From assembly GCA_963422465.1 (NCBI GenBank), contig OY730175.1, forward strand, positions 930,001 through 994,000: DNA of 64,000 nt, written 5' to 3'. Under the pieces are notes generated by a model. It was not told the origin of the DNA and made no database searches. It worked only from the letters and a program-made list of their open reading frames with translations. Below, piece by piece: positions 10,241-22,900 of this stretch (position 1 is the first letter of the stretch; each line of letters begins with the position of its first letter). This DNA comes from Lichina pygmaea (lineage: Eukaryota; Ascomycota; Lichinomycetes; Lichinales; Lichinaceae). The position numbers were made by a program, and so were the translations under genes.

Positions 10241-13200
10241 TCAGTCCTGCTTCTGCCAAAACTGTCGCAGAAGAAGCTGGCAGTTCGCGAGGTTCTTGAG
10301 TGGTTCCCAGGTATTTTCTGAGTCTGGGTATCCTTTCCACTTGACGAGGTATTGCTGACCTTTTCTAGCCAGGATCTGTTCAACCTCAAACTCTTGTTCT
10401 TCTTCGGGTTGGTAATGGAATGTTTCCTGCAAGGGTGTGCTCTGGTCGGCTGGTTCAATCATTGATATATGAAAGTTTGGATGGACTCTGGCATCCCTTG
10501 GTAGTCGTATCTTGACGTTGACTGGTCCTGTTTTTTCTTCGACTGAAAATAGTCTGACCTTGATGTTGTCAAGTTTCTTTGTCTTTGGTTTCTTTGTTTT
10601 CCAATTTCTTGTAAGGAGGTAGACTTTATCCCCCTTCTTTAGCTGAAGTGCCATTTTCGATTTCTTATCTATTTGACATTGCATTCTTTCTGAGGTTTCT
10701 TGAAGGTAGTGCCTCATCATCGTGTGTGTTTGTCGTAGGAGCTTGTCATGTTGGAGTGCTTTCTCCGTGTTTGGTGAAGCTCTGCTTGGCATCCTGATGT
10801 TCGCATGTTGTCCAAAATTGGCAAAAAATAGTGATTCCTTTGTTGAGTCTGATCTGTGCTGGTTGATTGCCAGCTGTGCCACCAGTAATAACTGTACCTA
10901 ATTGCTGTGGGTCTGGTTGATGTAATGCCGTAAGTAAGTCTCCAGGACTTGGTTTGCTTGCTCTGTCTGGCTGTCAGTTTGTGGGTGATAGGCCGTAGAC
11001 ATTTTGGGTTTTGTTCCCATGGCTGCACTGATTGTCTTCCAGTAGTTGGATGTGAAGAGTTTGTCTCTGTCTGTAATGATCGTGATCAGAACTCCGTGGT
11101 CTCTGACCAATCTGTCCAGTAAAAGGTGTCCCAACTGTTCTGCTGTGTGGGTCTCCTTGAATAGTACCGCTATTAGATATTTTGTGAATCTGTCCACTAT
11201 CACCATAATCAAGTTGTAGGTGATTTCTGTGACTGGGTCTTTGGACTTGGGTAGCTTTGTGATGAAGTCTATTGACATGTCTTTCCACGGGCCTCTCAGT
11301 ATTGTGTTCGGGTGTCCTTCTCCGTATGGCTTGTGTCTTCCATGTTTGTTTTTCTGGCATAGTAGACACTTGCTGATGTAGTTTGTGACATGTTGTCAGA
11401 GGTTAATGACATTGTTCCCTACCTGTTGGATAAGGTCTGTGGTCTTGGAGATTCCTGGGTGACCATGTGCTGGATTATCGTGGTAGTTCTTTATTAGTTC
11501 TTCAGTGTCTTCTGCCGTGAGCTTGTTGATCTGTGGTTGAGGCACCAGGTTTCCTTGCTGGTCCTGCTGTAAGATTGTTCCTTGGTGTTCATCATCTTCC
11601 ATGTGGTCTTTTTGTCAGCTTAGTGCGTCTGCTCTCCTGTTGTCTTGTCCAGGGGTGTACAAGATCTTGAACTTGTGTTGCCCTAGGAGTTCAGCCTATC
11701 TGACTTGCTGTCTGTTCAGCTTCTTGGTTGTTGTGAACATTGTCAGATTCTTGTGGTCTGTGAGAACAGTGAGTTCAGAACTGCTTTCTGTGTACACTCT
11801 CCAGTGTTCGAGTGCGTTGACAACTGCCAGTAGCTCTTTATCGTGGATATCATAGTTTTGTTCCGCTTGTGTCATTTTTTGTGAGTAGTAGGCAACTGGG
11901 TGCCACTTGCCGTCTGCCTGTTGGCATAGACATACTCCCACTGCCTGATCTGAAGTGTCTGTCTTGATTCGTGTTGGTTGGCCTGTCTTGAAGTTGAGGA
12001 GAACTGGTTCCTTGGTGCAAGTGTCCTTGAGCTGTTGGAATGCTTTTTGTTATCTCTCCGTCCACCGGTACTCCACGTTCTTCTTTGTGAGTTCTGTTAG
12101 TGGTGTTGCCATTTGTGAGTAGTTCTTAATGAACTGTCAGTTGAAGTTGGCAAATTCTAGGAAGGCTTGTACTTCCTTAACTGACATTGGTGTTGGCCAT
12201 TGCTGAATCACTTTGATTTTCTCAGGGTCAATCTTGATCCCTTCAATCCCTATGACATATCCAAGGAATTCAACTTCCAGTTTGTTGAACTTGTATTTCT
12301 TTGGGTTGAGCTTGAGCCTTGCCTGTTGTAGGCATCGTAGAACATCCTTCACATGTTTGGTATGTTCTTGTTACATGTTCGAGTAGACAAGAATGTTGTC
12401 CAGGTAGGCGATAGCTGTTTGGTCCAGGTGTGCTCTGATGATGTTGTTGATCAATGCTTGACATGTTGCTGGTGTGTTTGTGAGTCTGAATAGCATAACC
12501 AGATACTCGTAGTGTCTGTATCAGGTTCTGAAGGCTGTCTTCCATTCTTCTCCTTCTTTCATACATATCAGGTTGTATGCTCCTTTCAAGTCCAGCTTGG
12601 TAAAGATTGTAGCTTGGCTGATCCTGTCTCGCAATTCGTTCACATTTGGCAACAGATATCAGTTCTTGATGGTAATGTTGTTGAGTTTCCTGTAATCCAC
12701 ACAAAGTCGAAGACTTCTGTCTTTCTTTGGTGCAAATAGTATCAGGTATCCTGCTGGCGATTGAGATTCTTGAATGAAACCCTTTTTCAGGTTTTCCTCC
12801 AGGTACTTGCGAAGTACTTGGAGCTCTTTCTCTGATAACTGGTAAATTGGTCCAAATCCTGGCTCTGTCCCTGGTTGCAACTTGATCTCATGATCCCAAG
12901 GTTGGTGCTTAGGCAACACTGCTGTTGTTGTCTCTTCCTGAAAGAGGTTATCATACCCAGGTCAGTACTCTTCAGGGATCTCCAGAGGGTTAACAACTTC
13001 CTCTCTCTTCATCTCTGACTGTTTGGCCACCTGGTTCTGGGGTGTGCCTGTCAAGGCAGACCTCTTCTTTTGAGAGTTGTCCTTTCTGTCAGTGAGGTTC
13101 CACTAAGGACTCCTTCCCTTATCTGTCCACACTTTCTGCAGCTGGTAACAGGTCTGAGCTGTGTTGTTAGTGCAGTTCCTAAATGTGAGTACTTCTGTCT

Positions 13201-15078
13201 TCCAGTTAACAACTGGGTTGTGCTTCTTTAGCCAAGGCATCCCCAAATAGATATCCTGAGTGGCCAACTTGACAATATCAAGGTGGATTCTTTCAGCATG
13301 GTGTCTGGTAACTATTTCCATTGGCTGCGTCTCATAGCAGACTAGCTCTGTCTGTCCATTTGCCATCGTGAGCTGATAGGGCTGCTGCTTGCATCTCCTT
13401 CCAGTGCCGAGGGTATTGTAAAGTTGTCTCAAGATGTAGTTTCCACTGGCTCCAGAGTCAACAAGTGTGTATGTCCGTACTGGCGTGTTGGTGTGTAGTG
13501 ACACAGGTAATCACAGGTGCTTTGCGTTGCTAGGGGTCATGTTGTTGAGCTCCTGATGTCACCCCTTGACAAGGGAGTTCAGTCTTTTCCTGATCAAAGT
13601 GTCTTACCACTGACTGGGCAATAGGTCCAGCTATTCCCATCAGTTCTGAGGAATCTGTTCATGAATTTGTCTTACTGATGCTTGTCACATCCAGGCTTGA
13701 GGCAGTACTGCCAATTGTCAACATAGCAGTTGTAGTTGTTGTCTTGCTGTAGGAACATGAGGTGTTCGTGCCAATTATGTGTGTGCCCGGGGAATACAGT
13801 GTGTTGGCATTTGTCCCAAAGATGGATCTCACACACATCCTTCTCGCAATTGACCCAATGCTTGTGGCAGGTGGTGTGGTAGGGTGAATGTCCTCTGTAC
13901 CTTTGTAGTTGTTCGTGGTAGGTGCAGTAGTGCTTTGTGCAAAACCTCCACTGTAGTTCACCATGCTGTAGATTTCTTGAGTCCATGCTGTAAGCATAGC
14001 TTCCTTGTAGTATTTCTTCTTTGATAGACGTGGGTTTGTCTCAGTCCCCATCAGAGGTGGTTAAGAGCTCCTGTCCCTTGTCCTGACCTGTCTGTTCTGG
14101 TAGGTTCTTGCCTCCTGATATTGCCAGTTGGTGGGCTGCTTCCAATGTCTGATCATAGTTGTCCTATTGTTTGAGGGATAGCTGAGCCTCTCCTGGTGGG
14201 TCCTCTGGCTTGATGATATTCCAGTCTCTGTCAAGTGTATTAAGTTGCTGTCGGTGCATCTTGTTCTTTGAACAACAGTCTTTCACCATGTGGCCTAGCT
14301 TGCCACAGGTATAGCACTTCAGTGCTTTCCCCTTTTTGTTGTTCCTTCCCTTCGTGAACCTTCCCTTGTGGTGGACTGCATCCAGTTCCATGGGTGCATA
14401 GCCATATGGGTCATGTGGTGGTGTCTTGTTAGGCAGCTTGTAGTGGTTGCTCACATGCCATGTGGGGTGGCTGTATCCTCTGTCATGGTGTTTCTCCATT
14501 GCTTGCTTGAATAGCTTGTCATTGATGTTGATTGCTTGTGTGATGAGTTTGTCCAGTGTGTTGACTGCTTATCCATCAAAGGTGATTTCATCCTTCATGT
14601 TTTCCTTGAGTCCACGTCAGTACATGACCATCAGGGTGTTGTTGTCCCAGTCAGTCAGTACTGAGTATTGTTTGAACTGCGTGGTGTACTCTGCAGCTGA
14701 GTGTTGTTGTTTGATGTGCTGGATCATTCGTATAGCCACTTTGTCTTTGTTAGATAGTCCAAGGATCCTTTTGATCTTGTCCTTGAATTGTGTCTATTTT
14801 GTCATCCATTCTGTTGTGCTGTTGTGGTCCCTGTTTCCTGAGAGATGTTTGTTGACGTAGGGCTTGATCCATCAATAAGCATTACCTCTCATGTAAGTGG
14901 TTGCGAAGAGGGGTCACTTGTCCTTAGGCAGCTTTGTCTCTGGTTGGAATTGAAAGTAGACTTGGAGTTGCATGAGCCAGTCGTCAACCTTGTTCCTTTC
15001 GCTGTAGAACAGGTCTGGCTTGGCGACACTAATCTTTCCATCTGGGAAGTTGGGGTTGGTTGCTCCTGAGGTACTCAT
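10241..15078 (-). pseudogene. Element 1 gag-pol remnant
   Basis: Recognisable pieces in order: Gag start at 15078, CCHC knuckle (CYTCGKLGHMVKDC), protease with LVDSGASGNYI, reverse transcriptase with CVDYRKLNN, RNase H with VLTDHKNL, integrase zinc-binding region, integrase core with IVDRFTKYLI, and chromodomain with YLVKWKGYPDSENTWEPL. The chromodomain identifies a chromovirus; such domains target integration to marked chromatin (family knowledge). The coding region is broken in more than ten places. Confidence 0.9.
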
Positions 15079-15096
15079 CCTTGAGGGTCTTCAAAG

Positions 15097-15590
15097 TGTT
15101 GCAGTCTGTACTGTACTGTCCTATCTGAGTATAGGATTAGGGCAAGAGGTGGAAGGCAGGTTGGTTCTCACAGGAGAGGAGTGTCAAGAAGTGTGAAGGG
15201 GTTTGGTGGAACATGGTGGTGGTGACACCTGATCAACAGCTTCGTACAAAAGGATTGTATTGAAGTAGATCTAGTTGTCTGGATCACAACATGAGTTGAA
15301 GATGATTGTTCCATAGGGGAACTATCGCTGGACTATATAGTGCCCAGTTTGTGAGCAGAGTGAGCTCTGCTCACTTTGCTCACTTTTCATGCACGCTGCG
15401 GTGAGCTGGGTGAGCTCTGCTCACTTTGCTCACTTGTTCATGCATATGCATGCTGCGGCAAGCACCCCCTGGTTTGTCTCGCCGGTCACGTGACCAGTTC
15501 CCGTGTCACGCTGTCTGGTACTTCTGTCCAGTATCCTGTCTGCTGCTTTCTGTGAGTATATAAAGACTGTGTTCCTCCTGGGTTGTAACA
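15097..15590 (-). repeat. 5' LTR of element 1 (494 bp)
   Basis: Matches the 3' LTR but carries only two units of the 50-bp tandem repeat, exactly 100 bp shorter. CTATATAG at 15333-15340 is a candidate sense TATA box for the element transcript. Confidence 0.92.
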
Positions 15591-18500
15591 TTAATCAGGA
15601 TCTTTCTGAGAACTTCTGGCAAGACTCTGTCATAGGCTCCAGAGATGTCTAGAGAGAGAAGACTAGCAACCATTCCTTCTTTCCAGATCTTTTCTACCTG
15701 GAAGGTCAGAAGAAAAAGTGCTGATTCTGTTGATCTTTCTTTTCTGAATCCTATCTGGATTTCTGGCAAGAGATTTTCTTTCTCAGCTAGTTCACTTAGT
15801 CTTGCAGCTGCAATAGCTTCCATTAGCTTCCCAATTGTATTCAGGAGAGCTATAGGGCGCCATGCTTTTGCTTGACAGTAGGATCTCTTGCCAGGTTTCC
15901 TTAGGCAGATTGTCTTGGCTGACTTGTACCTGTCTGGAAAGTATTCCAGTCTCCAGCAAGCCTCCAAAACCTTAGCAATTCTTTTGTTGAAAGGGTCTCC
16001 CAGTGCTCTTAGAAATCCATTTGGTAGAGTATCTTGGCCTGGTGCTGAGAGAGGTTTTTTCTTCTTTAGAACTTCTTGCACTTCTTCCTTGGAGACTTCT
16101 TGGGATAGTTGCCATTCCTGGGTTTCTTCTGGCAGGTCCTGTTCCTCTGGCTCTGGCTGTAGGGGAAGAGGGAAGAATTGAGTCCTGAAAGCTTCTGTTT
16201 TCTCTTCAAAAGACTTTGCCAGCTGTCCTTGTTGTCCTATAAGTTCTGGGACTATTGGTAGGTCAGGAACTTTGCCGGCTTTTTCTTTTCCCTATTTGGC
16301 AATTCTCCAGTAGTTCTGGGTTTCTGCTAGCTGGTGGAGATGTGTTCTGAGTGTCTTTCTTTTGGCTTGTCTGATCAGACTCTTTTTCTTTTTAGTTATC
16401 TCCTCTAGTCTGGTGGTTTCCTCTTGGACTTGGAGTACTTTTCTTCTTACTTTTCTTTCCTCCTGGATTATTTCTTTGATTTCCTGGTTCCACCATAGTA
16501 CTGCATACCTGGACTCTTTGCAAGTTTGGGTTGTCTTGTTTGCAATTTCTTGGAGAGTTTTGTCCAGTCTTTCCAGGTAATCATCCACTTCTTTCTTGCT
16601 AGTAAGAGATAGAATAGGTGGTAGGTTATCAGCTTCTTGTCTTGCTTGACTAGCATCCAGAGTTCTCCAGTTCTTTTTGTCTGTTCTGGTTTTTCTTGGA
16701 GTCTCCAGACTGAGAATTGTGTGCACTGGTCTGTGGTCTGACCCTGTGTGGAATCTCATGTTAATTTGTGAGTAAATAAGAGAATTAAGTAAAGAACTTG
16801 AAATAAAAGAAAGATCAATTGCTGATGAAGGTGGTTCTAGAAGAGTTCTTGCTCTTGTTGGTGTGTAGGGAGCTATTGCCAGCTCTAGTCCCCATTTGTC
16901 TGTTAGGTTCTTGAAGGATAAGGCCAGTTCTGAGTATAGCTGGCTTGACTTTGACCAACTTGAGTGGTGGAGATTTGAGTCTGTCAGGAGAATATGTTCA
17001 CCCTCTTTTTGGATAGCTTGTTCCAGTAGGTCTAGAAGAGTCTGAGCTGACTCTCTATAGTTCCTTTGGCTTGTGGGTGTGAAATAGAGGTTGTGGATCC
17101 AGAATGACTTTGTTTGAACTCTTATCTCCAAGGAGACTAGATCTTTACTCCAGAAAATTGAGCTTATAGATGACCGCAAAATTCTTCTGTTAACAAGAAC
17201 AAGTGTTCTCCCTAGCTCCTGGCTTTGTAAAGGGTAGAAGGCTGAGAATGTTGTAGAGATGCTTGATTCTTGGTGGGGGTTTTTCCAGGGTTCTTGCAGA
17301 GTGATGATGTCCACTTCCTGTAGTCTAGGGTTTGCCAGTAGAAGTTCTTGGCATGTCTGGCTTTTCTGGACATTGTACTGGAGAAGGTTAAGTGTGGAGT
17401 AACTCATTAATCCTCTTGGCTAGGGTTGTCCAAGATCTCAGTAGCTTTTTTTCTGGGTATGTTGATTTGGAACTCTGAGTTCTGTGCAAGTGGGAAAGTG
17501 GGGAGCTGAGTGTTCAGTCTTGAGCCTGAGCATGCTCTTAGTACTTTCCCTTGTTTTCTTTTCTTAGCTTCTTGTCTGTCTTGTAGACTTGGCCCTTTTT
17601 CTTGTGTTGAGGGAGTCTGAGGTAGAGCTAGTCTGGGAGCTGTTGTGTACCTCCCTGGTCTTGCTAGCTATACCTCTCTTGCTTTCTGGATTGCTTCCTG
17701 TTTTTTCTGGCAGGACTTTGACCAGGCTGGGTGGTTTCCCTCGCAGTTTGCACATTTTGGTGTTAGAGTTTCTGGAGAAGTCTGGCAGTCTCTTCTGGCA
17801 TGCTTTCCTCCACAGGCTGTGCACTGGGCTTGGGCTTGGCAAGTGCGTGCTTGGTGTCCAAACCTAGCACATTTGTAGCACTGGGTGACTGATGTTGCTA
17901 GCAGGGCTGGTTCTACTTCATGTAGAGTGTATCCTAGAACTACTCCTTTCTCAATTAGGAGGTTTGCTTGCTCTGGGGTGGCTAGATCCAGATGTAGAGA
18001 TGTGACTGGCTTCTGGAGGAGTTTGGCTTTTCTGGACCAGTAGGTTCTTAGGATGTTGACCTTACTTTCCATCCCAGGGTTTTGGGAGAAGATTGTCTTT
18101 TTTGTTTCCTCCAGGTTTTCTGGCTTGAAGTCTTTTGTCTGCACCCCATAGACTAGCACTGGAAAGATTCTGGGTGATATCTTGGCCTCTGCTGTAAAGA
18201 CAGCTGGGATCCAGTCCTTGTTTTCCTCTAGCTGAGTCTTGGCTTGAGGAGTTTCCAGAGAGATTATAATATCTCCTGAGGGTAGTTTTCTGGCTGCTCT
18301 TATTTCTTTTTGGCAGGAGAGTGGTGTTTTCTTCTTGAGAGCTTCCATGAGCTGGGCTGGTGTTCTGTTTGCTAACTGGCCAGTCTGAGTTCCAGGTCTG
18401 ATAGTGATTTCACTGTGGATTCTGGTTGGAACAGGGATTTCCTGTCCTACTGTTTTCTGGGCTGCCTGGGCATATGTTGGCTTGGTGTTTTGTTTTTGGA

Positions 18501-18780
18501 CTTGTTTCTCAATGCTGTCCAGTCTCTCAAGTATCTTCTGGAGACTCTGGGAGTTAGGTGAGTGAGTAGAGACATCTTTGTCCAGAGCTTCTACCACTTT
18601 GGACAGAATACTATCCCATGCTTTTTTGATGTGTTGGGGAGCTTTTGTGTGGATAAGCTATTCTTCCACTAGCTGGGGAGGTGTCAGCCCCTTCTCTTCT
18701 TCTTTTTCTTGAGTCTGGGATTGGTCTGTCAGGGAGTTAGCCACTGGGGGTTGCTGGGAGCTTGGAGAAGGCTGGTTTTC

Positions 18781-19424
18781 TGTTGCAGTCCGTACCGTAC
18801 TGTCCTATCCGAGTATAGGATTAGGGTGAGAGGTGGAAGGTGGGTTGGTTCTCGCAGGAGAGGAGTGTCAAGGAGTGCGAAGGGGTTTGGTGGAATATGG
18901 TGGTGGTGACACCTGATCAACAGCTTCGTACAAAAGGATTGTATTGAAGTAGATCTAGTTGTCTGGATCACAACATGAGTTGAAGACGATTGTTCCATAG
19001 GGGAACTATCGCCAGACTATATAGTGCCCAGTTTGTGAGCAGAGTGAGCTCTGCTCACTTTGCTCACTTTTCATGCATGCTGCAGTGAGCTGGGTGAGCT
19101 CTGCTCACTTTGCTCACTTTTCATGCATGCTGTGGTGAGCTGGGTGAGCTCTGCTCACTTTGCTCACTTTTCATGCACGCTGCGGTGAGCTGGGTGAGCT
19201 CTGCTCACTTTGCTCACTTTTCATGCACGCTGCGGTGAGCTGGGTGAGCTCTGCTCACTTTGCTCACTTGTTTGTGCATATGCATGCTGCGGCAAGCACC
19301 CCCTGGTTTGTCTCACCAGTCATGTGACCGGTTTCCGTGTCACGCTGTCTGGTACTTCTGTCCAGTATCCTGTCTGCTGCTTTCTGTGAGTATATAAAGA
19401 CTGTGTTCCTCCTGGGTCATAACA
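18781..19424 (-). repeat. 3' LTR of element 2 (644 bp)
   Basis: The longest LTR of the four, with five units of the 50-bp tandem repeat. TATATAAA at 19391-19398 points plus, 70 bp before the ATG at 19468. Confidence 0.92.
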
Positions 19425-19467
19425 CTATCCTCCTCTCCATCTTTCATCATCTTGATGAAATCTGGTC

Positions 19468-19870
19468 ATGCCTCCAAAGTCACGTGCGACTGTTAGCCGA
19501 ACTCAGCTGACTGCTCAAATCTGCGATCAGGGTTTTGTTTCACGTACACCCTGCGACTTTTGTGTTCTCTGTGGTTGTCTGTGCTTCCAGATACTGGGAG
19601 AAGATGATAAGTTGAAATGTGCTGTGTGCACTCAGCACGGAAGGTCTTGTGTCTCTGTGTCCTGGGAATCTTTGAACATGTCCCGGAACAACCTCTGTGA
19701 GGATGTTGCCACTGACAAGGCAACACACGATGCACTCTTTGAACAACTTGCCACAGTGCAGGCTTGTCTGTCTTGGAAGTGAAAGGTGTTGGAGGGCGCC
19801 AAGGTCTGTGCAAGGCAGAAGCTTCAGTGCTTGGTGAAAGAGATAGAGTCAGATAGTGAGGATTTGACTT
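19468..19870 (+). pseudogene. Opposite-strand Zn2Cys6-like frame of element 2
   Basis: Homologous to the 9799-10203 frame of element 1 along its length. The six cysteines of the CX2CX6CX11CX2CX6C pattern are all kept, together with the upstream LTR TATA box at the same distance. This copy looks broken in its second half. Its presence in both elements shows the frame belongs to the family and is not a chance feature of one copy. Confidence 0.6.
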
Positions 19871-19909
19871 GATTGGTCATTGACACATCCCTCCTGCAGG
19901 CCGAGCTGT

Positions 19910-22900
19910 TCAGTCCTGCTCCTGCCAAAACTGTTGCAGAAGAAGCTGGCAGTTTGCGAGGTTCTTGAGTGGTTCCCAGGTATTTTCTGAGTCTGGGTAT
20001 CCTTTCCACTTGACAAGGTATTGCTGACCTTTTCTAGCCAGGATCTGTTCAACCTCAAACTCTTGTTCTTCTTCGGGTTGGTAATAGAATGTTTCCTGCA
20101 AGGGTGTGCTCTGGTCAGCTGGTTCAATCATTGATATATGAAAGTTTGGATGGACTCTGGCATCCCTTGGTAGTCGTATCTTGATGTTGACTGGTCCTGT
20201 TTTTTCTTTGACTGAAAATAGTCTGACCTTGATGTTGTCAAGTTTCTTTGTCTTTGGTTTCTTTGTTTTCCAATTTCTTGTAAGGAGGTAGACTTTATCC
20301 CCCTTCTTTAGCTGAGGTGCCATTTTCGATTTCTTGTCTATTTGATGTTGCATTCTTTCTGAGGTCTCTTGAAGGTAGTGCCTCATCATCGTGTGTGTTT
20401 GTCGTAGGAGCTTGTCATGTTGGAGTGCTTTCTCCATGTTTGATGAAGCTCTGCTTGGCATCCCGATGTTCGTATGTTGTCCAAAATTGGCAAAAAATGG
20501 TGATTCCTTTGTTGAGTCTGATCTGTGCTGGTTGATTGCCAGCTGTGCCACCAGTAATAACTGTACCCAATTGCTGTGGGTCTGGTTGATGTAATGCTGT
20601 AAGTAAGTCTCCAGGACTTGGTTTGCTTGCTCTGTCTGGCTGTCAGTTCATGGGTGATAGGCCGTAGACATTTTGGGTTTTGTTCCCATGGCTGCACTGA
20701 TTGTCTTCCAGTAGTTGGATGTGAAGAGTTTGTCTCTGTCTGTAATGATCGTGATTGGAACTCCGTGGTCTCTGACCAATCTGTCCAGTAAAAGGTGTCC
20801 CAACTGTTCTGCTGTGTGGGTCTCCTTGAATGGTACTACTATTAGATATTTTGTGAATCTGTCCACTATCACCATAATCAAGTTGTAGGTGATTCCTGTG
20901 ACTGGGTCTTTGGACTTGGGTAGCTTTGTGATGAAGTCCATTGACATGTCTTCCCACAGGCCTCTCAGTATCGTGTTCGGGTGTCCTTCTCCGTATGGCT
21001 TGTGTCTTCCATGTTTGTTTTTCTGGCATAGTAGACACTTGCTGATGTAGTTTGTGACATGTTGTCAGAGGTTAATGATATTGTTCCCTACCTGTTGGAT
21101 AAGGTCTGTGGTCTTGGAGATTCCTGGGTGACCATGTGCTGGATTATCATGGTAGTTCCTTATTAGTTCTTCAGTGTCTTCTGCCGTAAGCTTGTTGATC
21201 TGTGGTTAAGGCACCAGGTTTCCTTGCTGGTCCTGCTATAAGATTGTTCCTTGGTGTTCATCATCTTCCATGTGGTCTTTTCGTCAGCTTAGTGCGTCTG
21301 CTCTCCTGTTGTCTTGTCCAGGGGTGTACAAGATCTTGAACTTGTGTTGCCCTAGGAGTTCAGCCCATCTGACTTGCTGTCTGTTCAGCTTCTTGGTTGT
21401 CGTGAACATTGTCAGATTCTTGTGGTCTGTGAGAACAGTGAGTTCAGAACTACTTTCCACGTACACTCTCCAGTGTTTGAGTGCGTTGACGACTGCCAGT
21501 AGTTCTTTATCGTGGATATCATAGTTTTGTTCTGCTTGTGTCATTTTTCGTGAGTAGTAGGCAACTGGGTGCCACTTGCCGTCTGCCTGTTGGCATAGAC
21601 ATGCTCCCACTGCCTGATCTGAAGTGTCTGTCTTGATTTGTGTTGGTTGGCCTGTCTTGAAGTTGAGGAGAACTGGTTCCTTGGCGCAAGTGTCCTTGAG
21701 CTGTTGGAATGCTTTTTGTTGTCTCTCTGTCCACCGGTACTCCACATCCTTCTTTGTGAGTTCTGTTAGTGGTGTTGCCATCTGTGAGTAGTTCTTAATG
21801 AACTGTCAGTTGAAGTTGGCAAATCCTAGGAAGACTTGTACTTCCTTAACTGACATCAGTGTTGGCTATTGCTGAATCACTTTGATTTTCTCAGGGTCAA
21901 TCTTGATCCCTTCAATCCCTATGACATATCCAAGGAATTCAACTTCCAGTTTGTTGAACTCACATTTCTTTGGGTTGAGCTTGAGCCCTGCCTGTTGTAG
22001 GTATTGTAGAACATCCTTCACATATTTGGTATGTTCCTGTTGCGTATTCGAGTAGACAAGAATGTTGTCCAGGTAGGTGATAGCTGTTTGGTCCAGGTGT
22101 GCTCTGATGATGTTGTTGATCAATGCTTGACATGTTGCTGGTGTGTTTGTGAGTCTGAATGGCATAACCAGATACTTGTAGTGTCCGTATCAGGTTCTGA
22201 AGGCTGTCTTCCATTCTTCTCCTTCTTTCATGCGTATCAGGTTGTATGCTCCTTTCAAGTCTAGCTTGGTAAAGATTGTAGCTTGGCTGATCCTGTCTCG
22301 CAATTTGTTCGCATTTGGCAACAGATATCAGTTCTTGATGGTAATGTTGTTGAGTTTCCTGTAATCCACACAAAGTTGAAGACTTCCGTCTTTCTTTGGT
22401 GCAAATAGTATCGGGTATTCTGCTGGTGATTAAGATTCTCGAATGAAACCCTTTTTCAGGTTTTCCTCCAGGTACTCGCGAAGTACTTGGAGCTCTTTCT
22501 CTGATAACTGGTAAATTGGTCCAAATCCTGGCTCTGTCCCTGGTTGCAACTTGATCTCATGATCCCAAGGTTGGTGCTTAGGTAACACTGCTGTTGTTGT
22601 CTCTTCCTGAAAGAGGTTATCATACCCAGGTCAGTACTCTTCAGAGATCTCCAGAGGGTTAACAACTTCCTCTCTCTTCATCTCTGACTGTTTGGCCACC
22701 TGGTTCCAGGGTGTGCCTGTCGAGGTGGACCTCTTCTCTTGAGAGTTGTCCTTTCTGTCAGTGAGGTTCCACTGAGAACTCCTTCCCTCATCTGTCCACA
22801 CCTTCTGCGGCTGGTAACAGGTCTGAGCTGTGTTGTTAGTGCAGTTCCTAAATGTGAGTACTCCTGTCTTCCAGTTAACAACTGGGTTGTGCTTCTTTAG

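Larger units (their letters stand above)
9162..15590 (-). mobile_element. LTR element 1: Ty3/gypsy chromovirus inserted in LINE ORF2, broken
   Basis: A complete-length but broken element of 6,429 bp on the minus strand. Its 5' LTR is 15097-15590 and 3' LTR 9162-9755, both ending in TG/CA. The 5-bp duplication TTAAT flanks it at 9157-9161 and 15591-15595. In element order the parts are: gag (about 15078-14160, CCHC knuckle near 14275-14316), aspartic protease near 13460, reverse transcriptase about 12960-12100, RNase H about 12060-11600, integrase about 11600-10880 and a C-terminal chromodomain near 10241-10400. A purine-rich tract abuts the 3' LTR. An opposite-strand reading frame lies at 9799-10203. 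Gag-pol has more than ten breaks. LTR divergence over the alignable part is a few percent, nearly all transitions, so it is fairly young. Confidence 0.93.
7872..17407 (-). pseudogene. LINE ORF2: AP-type endonuclease plus reverse transcriptase, interrupted
   Basis: The ATG is at 17407. The N-terminal 220 or so residues are an exonuclease-endonuclease-phosphatase fold: LQYNVQKS, ITLQEPW, LLTDSNLHH and GSDHRPV near 16740. The reverse transcriptase starts near 16080 (APGQDTLPNGFLRAL, WRPIALLNTIGKLMEAIAA, GFRKERSTESAL, LLSLDISGAYDRV). It breaks at 15591 where an LTR element is inserted, and resumes at 9156 (IPKWFVSWIFSF, YCGVPQGSPFSPILF). The catalytic box reads FADN instead of FADD, so one catalytic Asp is lost. 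An in-frame TAG near 16290 also interrupts the frame between endonuclease and reverse transcriptase. The C-terminus has the usual Cys/His motif CTCGFGEETAQHITFFC. The element is dead but otherwise well preserved. Confidence 0.88.
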
